Shown here: one piece after another, positions 12,797 through 16,690 of the stretch | Layout of the letters: each line of letters starts with the position of its first letter | Numbering within the stretch: the stretch's first letter is position 1 | Source: Planctomycetota bacterium | Lineage (GTDB): Bacteria; Planctomycetota; UBA1135; UBA2386 | Assembly (NCBI GenBank): GCA_023433825.1 | Contig: JAEYTU010000050.1 | Coordinates: 1-16,690 of the forward strand | Direction: 5' to 3' | DNA: 16,690 nucleotides | Position numbers and translations under genes: made by a program | The notes under the pieces: model-generated | The model's input: the letters and a program-made list of their open reading frames with translations, nothing else | Databases searched by the model: none | What the model was told of the DNA's origin: nothing

Positions 12797-13734
12797 CCGA
12801 AGGGTCGCCGTTCGTCCAGTCGCTGCGCGCGCGCGCGCGGCTGCTGCGGCGCCGGATCGTGCTGCCCGAGGTCGGTGATCCGCGGATGCAGCAGGCGCGG
12901 GACGTCCTGACCAGCGAAGGTCTCGCCGACGTCGTCTGGGTCGAGTCACCGGCCTGCGATCCGCGGCTTCCCGACGTCGCCGCGCACATCTACGCGCGCC
13001 GGAAGAAGAAGGGGATGACGACCGAACAGGCACTCGAACTCGCGACGCAGCCGCTCGCGTTCGCAGCGTCGCTGGTCGCGCTCGGCGAAGCCGACGCGAG
13101 CGTCGCTGGCGCCGCGAACACGACGGCGGACGTGCTGCGTGCTGCGATCTGGTGCGTCGGACTCGCGCCGCAGTACACGGCGGTCAGTTCGACGTTCCTG
13201 ATGGTGCGCGGCGACGAAGTGCTGTCGTTCGCCGACTGCGGGGTGCTGCCGGATCCGGACGCGACGCAGTTGGCCGAGATCGGCGTCGCGACGGCGCGCA
13301 ATCACGCGACGTTCACCGGTGCCAAGCCGCGCGTCGCGTTCCTGTCGTTCTCGACCCTCGGCAGCGCTGATCACCCGCGCGTCGACAAGGTGCGCAAGGC
13401 GGTCACGCTGTTCCGCGCCGCCGCGCCGGGGATCCCGGCCGACGGCGAGTTGCAGTTCGACGCGGCCTACGTGCCGGGCATCGCCGCACGCAAAGCGCCG
13501 TCGAGCCCGCTCGCGGGACTGGCGAACGTGTTCGTCTTCCCGGATCTCGACGCCGGCAACATCGCCTACAAGGTCGCCGAACGACTCGGCGGCTTCCAAG
13601 CGTTCGGACCGCTGTTGCAGGGCCTGCGCCGGCCGTGCATGGATCTCTCCCGCGGTTGCAGCGCGGACGACATCGTCAACGTCGCCGCGGCCGCCGCACT
13701 GATGACCGAATCCACCACCGAGGAACCGAAGTGA
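12793..13734 (+). CDS. pta: Phosphate acetyl/butyryltransferase (Pta family)
   Basis: The enzyme (313 residues) transfers an acyl group between CoA and phosphate, classically acetyl-CoA to acetyl phosphate. It is the short, single-domain form, lacking the N-terminal regulatory domains of the long enterobacterial Pta. Family segments are clear: SVAGAANTTADVLRAAI, FADCGVLPDPDATQLAEI, RVAFLSFSTLGSADHPRVDK, DGELQFDAAYVPGIA and KAPSSPLAG, then VFVFPDLDAGNIAYKVAERL and GPLLQGLRRPCMDLSRG. The start is GTG 12793 with GGAGG 7 bases upstream and a GTGA overlap with the preceding stop. No acetate kinase gene is next to it. Given its place beside AtuA-type genes, the substrate could be another acyl-CoA; sequence alone does not decide. 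Confidence 0.92.
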   Translation: MTEGSPFVQSLRARARLLRRRIVLPEVGDPRMQQARDVLTSEGLADVVWVESPACDPRLPDVAAHIYARRKKKGMTTEQALELATQPLAFAASLVALGEADASVAGAANTTADVLRAAIWCVGLAPQYTAVSSTFLMVRGDEVLSFADCGVLPDPDATQLAEIGVATARNHATFTGAKPRVAFLSFSTLGSADHPRVDKVRKAVTLFRAAAPGIPADGELQFDAAYVPGIAARKAPSSPLAGLANVFVFPDLDAGNIAYKVAERLGGFQAFGPLLQGLRRPCMDLSRGCSADDIVNVAAAAALMTESTTEEPK

Positions 13735-15131
13735 CGCTCCACACCCACTCGCAGCGCGACGGTGCGCTTGCCGCCGCGAACGAGTCGTTCGCCGAAGTCG
13801 TGAAGGACCTGATCGAGTTCTCGCGCATTCCGAGCATCTCGGCGAATCCGCCGCCGGACGCCGCGTGCCGCAAGAGCGCGGAGTTCGCCGTGCGGATGCT
13901 GCAGAAGGCCGGGCTCGAGAACTGCCGGTTGATCGAAGTCGAGGGGGCGCATCCGTACGCCTACGGCGACTGGCTGCACGCGAAGGACGCGCCGACGGTG
14001 CTGCTGTATGCGCATCACGACGTGCAGCCCCCGGGGCGCGCCGATCGCTGGCTGAGTCCGGCGTTCGAACCGACCGAGCGCGACGGCCGCCTCTACGGTC
14101 GCGGCGTCGTCGACGACAAAGCCGGCGCGATGATCCACGTCGCGGCGCTGCGCGCGTGGCTGCGCACGACCGGCAAGCTGCCCGTCAACGTCAAGTTCAT
14201 CATCGAAGGCGAGGAGGAGATCGGGTCGGAGCACCTTCCCGAGTTCTTGAAGGCGAATCACGAGCTGCTGCGCGCCGACGTGATCTGCCTGACCGACACG
14301 GCGAACTTGGAGACCGGGATGCCGTCGCTGACCGTCGGACTGCGCGGGCTGACCGGTGCGAAGATCACCGTGACGTCGCTGACCAAGCGCATTCACTCGG
14401 GGATGTGGGGCGGGCCGATCCCGGACCCGGCGCAGGCGATGGCGAAGATCCTCGCGCGGCTCGTCGACGATCACGGCCGCGTCGCGATCCCGGGCATCAA
14501 GGAGATGGTGCGAAAGCCCGGCAAGAAGGTCCGCGACGCGCTCGCGAAGTTGCCGTTCGATCGCCGGCGTTTCGCGTCGCAGGCCGGTCTCGCGAAGGGC
14601 GTCAAGCTGCTGACGCAGAAGGACACGCCGGTCTACGAGCAACTGTGGTGGCGTCCGTCGGTGACGGTCGTCGCGCTCGAAGCGCAACCGCTCGCCGGCA
14701 GCAGCAATCAGATCCTCGACTCGGTGTCGGCGCGGGTCAGTCTGCGGCTCGTGCCGGACATGGACCCGAAGAAGTGCGAGCGGTTGCTCGTCAAGTTCCT
14801 GAGGTCCGACCCGCCGTTCGGCGTCAAGGTCGAGGTCGAAGGCGAGGGCGCCGCGACGTGGTGGACGACCGAACCCGTCGGCCCGGCGTTCGACGCGGCG
14901 CGGCGCGCGTTGGAGAGCGGGTATGGCGAGAAGGTCTCGCACATCGGCTGCGGCGGAACGATCCCGTTCGTCAAGCCGTTCGCCGATGCGTTCGGCGGCG
15001 CGCCCGTGCTGTGCCTCGGCCTCGAGGATCCGATCTGCGACGCGCACGGCGAGAACGAGAGCCTGCACCTCGGCGACTTCCGCAAGGGCATCCTCTCCGC
15101 GATCCACCTGTACGAAGAACTCGCAAAGTGA
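13731..15131 (+). CDS. M20-family metallopeptidase (dipeptidase-like)
   Basis: This 466-residue cytosolic-type enzyme belongs to the M20 di-zinc hydrolases (carnosinase/CNDP-like dipeptidases). Metal ligands and catalytic residues are in place: HHD (95-97), the DD of GRGVVDDKAG (128-129), the Glu pair of EGEEEIGS (161-162), D189 in CLTDTANLE and H446 in ENESLHLGDF. The dimerisation/lid domain contains HSGMWGGPIPDPAQAM (222-237), typical of the group. There is no signal peptide. The start is GTG 13731 overlapping the pta stop as GTGA, with GAGG 7 bases upstream; a longer frame opening at 13635 is an Arg-rich extension through pta. The final Lys codon and TGA stop are formed by the first bases of the palindromic repeat copy B. 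The substrate, and the link with AtuA and Pta, are unknown. Confidence 0.92.
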   Translation: MTLHTHSQRDGALAAANESFAEVVKDLIEFSRIPSISANPPPDAACRKSAEFAVRMLQKAGLENCRLIEVEGAHPYAYGDWLHAKDAPTVLLYAHHDVQPPGRADRWLSPAFEPTERDGRLYGRGVVDDKAGAMIHVAALRAWLRTTGKLPVNVKFIIEGEEEIGSEHLPEFLKANHELLRADVICLTDTANLETGMPSLTVGLRGLTGAKITVTSLTKRIHSGMWGGPIPDPAQAMAKILARLVDDHGRVAIPGIKEMVRKPGKKVRDALAKLPFDRRRFASQAGLAKGVKLLTQKDTPVYEQLWWRPSVTVVALEAQPLAGSSNQILDSVSARVSLRLVPDMDPKKCERLLVKFLRSDPPFGVKVEVEGEGAATWWTTEPVGPAFDAARRALESGYGEKVSHIGCGGTIPFVKPFADAFGGAPVLCLGLEDPICDAHGENESLHLGDFRKGILSAIHLYEELAK

Positions 15132-15208
15132 AACGAAGGTGCCAGGCACTTTCGTTTCACTTCCCCCGGCAAAGTGAGACGAAGGTGCCTGGCACGAACT
15201 TCTCACTC
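15126..15208. repeat. Paired palindrome cassette, copy B
   Basis: Palindrome units lie at 15126-15162 and 15172-15208, again 37 bases each with a 9-base spacer (period 46), in the same orientation and with the same central bases (A, then T) as copy A at 9704-9786. Unit 1 has a single non-Watson-Crick position, which is a G-U pair in plus-strand RNA. The right arm of unit 2 is degraded, with five mismatches against its left arm. The element lies at the 3' end of the atuA-pta-M20 operon and could fold into a strong 3' hairpin, but no T-run follows, so it is not a canonical intrinsic terminator. Confidence 0.9.
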
Positions 15209-15230
15209 CGACGCGGCGGCCATGGCGATT

Positions 15231-15274
15231 GCCGAGACGCATCCCTACCGTTCCTCGGCGCCACGTCTCGTGGC
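15231..15274 (+). other. Leader hairpins before the radical SAM gene
   Basis: Two adjacent stems can form: GCCGAG (15231-15236) with CTCGGC (15254-15259), and GCCACG (15260-15265) with CGTGGC (15269-15274). GAGACG (15234-15239) can instead pair with CGTCTC (15264-15269), which would disrupt both. The segment ends 17 bases before the start codon at 15292. I see no cobalamin riboswitch core. This may be a chance effect of composition. Confidence 0.25.
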
Positions 15275-15291
15275 ACGAAGGCACGGCCAGC

Positions 15292-16690
15292 ATGACACGC
15301 GCTCTCCTCGTCTATCCCGAGTTCCGCTCCGCTTCGTTCTGGAACTACAAGGAGACCTGCAAGCTCGTCGATGGGCGCTATCCCGCGGCACCACTCGGCC
15401 TCTGCACGGTCGCCGCGCTGCTCCCGCAGGACTGGGACATCCGACTGGTCGATCGGAACGTCGACGATTGGGACGACGCGATCCTCGACGACGCCGACCT
15501 GGTGCTGACCGGCGGCATGATGCCGCAGCAACGTGATTGCCTGGAGCTGATCGCCAAGGCGCGCGCGCGTGGCAAGACGGTGCTCGTCGGCGGTCCGGAC
15601 GCGACGTCGAGCCCGCACCTCTATGCGGAGGCCGACCACCTGATCCTCGGCGAAGGGGAAGTGACGATCCCGCAGTTCCTGGCCGACTGGCAGGCCGGCA
15701 CGCCGCGAAAGACCTATCAGGATGCGACGCGCGCCAACATGAGCACGTCACCGGTGCCGCGCTTCGATCTGCTGAAGTTCGATCGATACAACCACATCGG
15801 CGTCCAGTGGTGTCGCGGCTGCCCGTTCCAATGCGAGTTCTGCGACATCATCGAGCTGTTCGGCCGCGTGCCGCGCGCGAAGGGCACGCCGCAGATGCTC
15901 GCCGAGTTGCAGCGGCTCTACGACCTCGGCTACCGCGGGCACGTCGATCTCGTCGACGACAACTTCATCGGCAACAAGAAGCTCGCGAAGCTGTTCCTGC
16001 CGGACCTGACGAAGTGGCTCGCCGCGCGCAACTGGCCGTTCGAGTTCACGACCGAGGCGTCGATCAATCTCGCCGACGACGTCGAGCTGATGACGCTGAT
16101 GCAGGAAGCCGGCTTCTTCGCGATCTTCGTCGGCATCGAGAGCCCGGACGAGGCGACGCTCGTCGCGATGCAGAAGCGGCAGAACACGCATCGGTCGATC
16201 ACCGAGAGCATCCACAAGATCTACGAGCACGGAATGTTCGTGAACGCCGGGTTCATCCTCGGCTTCGACACCGAGCAGGGCTCCGTCGCACGCGGCGTCA
16301 CCGAGTGCATCGAATCGACCGGTATCCCGGTCGCGATGGCCGGCCTGCTGACGGCGCTGCCGACGACGCAGATGACGCGCCGACTCGCGAAGGAAGGGCG
16401 CCTCCCCGCCGACTTCGACGTCGCACCGGAGGGTGACGGCGACCAGTGCACGGCCGGACTCAACTTCGCGACGCGTCGTCCGCGCGCCGAGATCCTGGCC
16501 GACTACCTGCAGGTCATCGAGGCGATCTACGAGCCGAACGCCTACTTCCGCCGCGTCGCGAAGGTCGGCGCGATGCTCGATTCGCGCCGCCGTCGGTTCA
16601 AGCCGACGCTGCGCCATCGGATGAAGGAGTTGAAGGGCTTCTTCCGGATGACGCTGAAGCTCGGTCTGCGCGGTCCGACGCGCCGCCCGT
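15292..16690 (+). CDS. B12-binding-domain radical SAM protein (DUF4070 type), 3' end beyond window
   Basis: About 466 residues are present and the frame is open at the window edge. Residues about 1-135 form a cobalamin-binding-like Rossmann domain (ALLVYPEFRS, PLGLCTVAALLP, LVDRNVDDW, VLVGGPDATSSP, LILGEGE). The radical SAM domain carries CPFQCEFC, with cluster cysteines C177, C181 and C184 in the CxxxCxxC spacing, followed by DIIELFGRVPRAKGTPQML, VDDNFIGNKK and FVGIESPDEATL. The C-terminal part resembles DUF4070 proteins, the group that includes the hopanoid C-2 methylase HpnP. Reaction and substrate cannot be read from sequence; methylation of a lipid is one possibility. The start is ATG 15292 with only a distant AAGG upstream. 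The gene lies 160 bases after the M20 gene, beyond repeat copy B, and is probably a separate unit. Confidence 0.92.
   Translation, partial: MTRALLVYPEFRSASFWNYKETCKLVDGRYPAAPLGLCTVAALLPQDWDIRLVDRNVDDWDDAILDDADLVLTGGMMPQQRDCLELIAKARARGKTVLVGGPDATSSPHLYAEADHLILGEGEVTIPQFLADWQAGTPRKTYQDATRANMSTSPVPRFDLLKFDRYNHIGVQWCRGCPFQCEFCDIIELFGRVPRAKGTPQMLAELQRLYDLGYRGHVDLVDDNFIGNKKLAKLFLPDLTKWLAARNWPFEFTTEASINLADDVELMTLMQEAGFFAIFVGIESPDEATLVAMQKRQNTHRSITESIHKIYEHGMFVNAGFILGFDTEQGSVARGVTECIESTGIPVAMAGLLTALPTTQMTRRLAKEGRLPADFDVAPEGDGDQCTAGLNFATRRPRAEILADYLQVIEAIYEPNAYFRRVAKVGAMLDSRRRRFKPTLRHRMKELKGFFRMTLKLGLRGPTRRP

Noticed and set aside
15126..15162. Canonical Rho-independent terminator at repeat copy B
   Set aside because: The hairpin is strong but is followed by a C-run, not a T-run; it may still act on RNA ends.
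15126..15208. Insertion sequence ends
   Set aside because: The palindromes are paired at a fixed short distance with no transposase between copies, and the genes between copies A and B look like ordinary chromosomal genes.
15209..15291. Cobalamin riboswitch before the radical SAM gene
   Set aside because: Too short and lacks the conserved B12-box core; only small generic hairpins are present.
13566..15293. 575-codon minus-strand frame opposite the M20 gene
   Set aside because: Antisense to a clear metallopeptidase with all metal ligands; part of it is just the translation of the repeat (KVPGTFVSL).

Overview
The window is a GC-rich bacterial chromosome segment with tightly packed genes on both strands. 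It most likely comes from a planctomycete (Planctomycetota). This assignment is an inference. It rests on the secreted protein at 9928-10968, whose C-terminal region resembles large families of exported proteins I associate with that phylum, on paired palindromic repeats whose chance translation reads 'KVPGTFVSL', and on the general gene content. No rRNA, tRNA, CRISPR array, transposase or phage gene is visible.

Left half (1-8966, all minus strand): a type VI secretion system (T6SS) operon, read right to left. It encodes a 715-residue protein with a degenerate kinase-like fold, an FHA-domain protein (TagH/ImpI type), the outer-membrane lipoprotein TssJ, the baseplate protein TssK, the inner-membrane protein TssL and the large inner-membrane ATP-binding protein TssM, whose 3' end lies beyond position 1. 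TssJ, TssL and TssM form the trans-envelope membrane complex and TssK joins it to the baseplate. The FHA protein and the kinase-like protein probably form a regulatory pair recalling the PpkA/Fha1 switch of other T6SSs. Sheath, tube, spike and ClpV genes are not in the window.

Middle (8967-11072): a YhhQ-type queuosine-precursor transporter gene (minus), a paired-palindrome element pressed against its start codon, a strong Rho-independent terminator, and a secreted planctomycete-type protein (minus). A short divergent promoter region follows.

Right half (11073-16690, plus strand): a four-gene operon in which every junction is a 4-base start/stop overlap. It encodes an AtuA-family protein, a separate small protein equivalent to the C-terminal domain of full-length AtuA, a phosphate acetyl/butyryltransferase and an M20 metallopeptidase. 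The last gene ends inside a second copy of the paired-palindrome element. After a 160-base gap comes a B12-binding-domain radical SAM protein (DUF4070 type) that runs off the right edge.

The most unusual items are the pseudokinase-like protein that leads the T6SS operon, the two-unit palindrome cassette with a fixed 46-base period, and the split-AtuA/Pta/M20 operon, which matches no pathway I can name.
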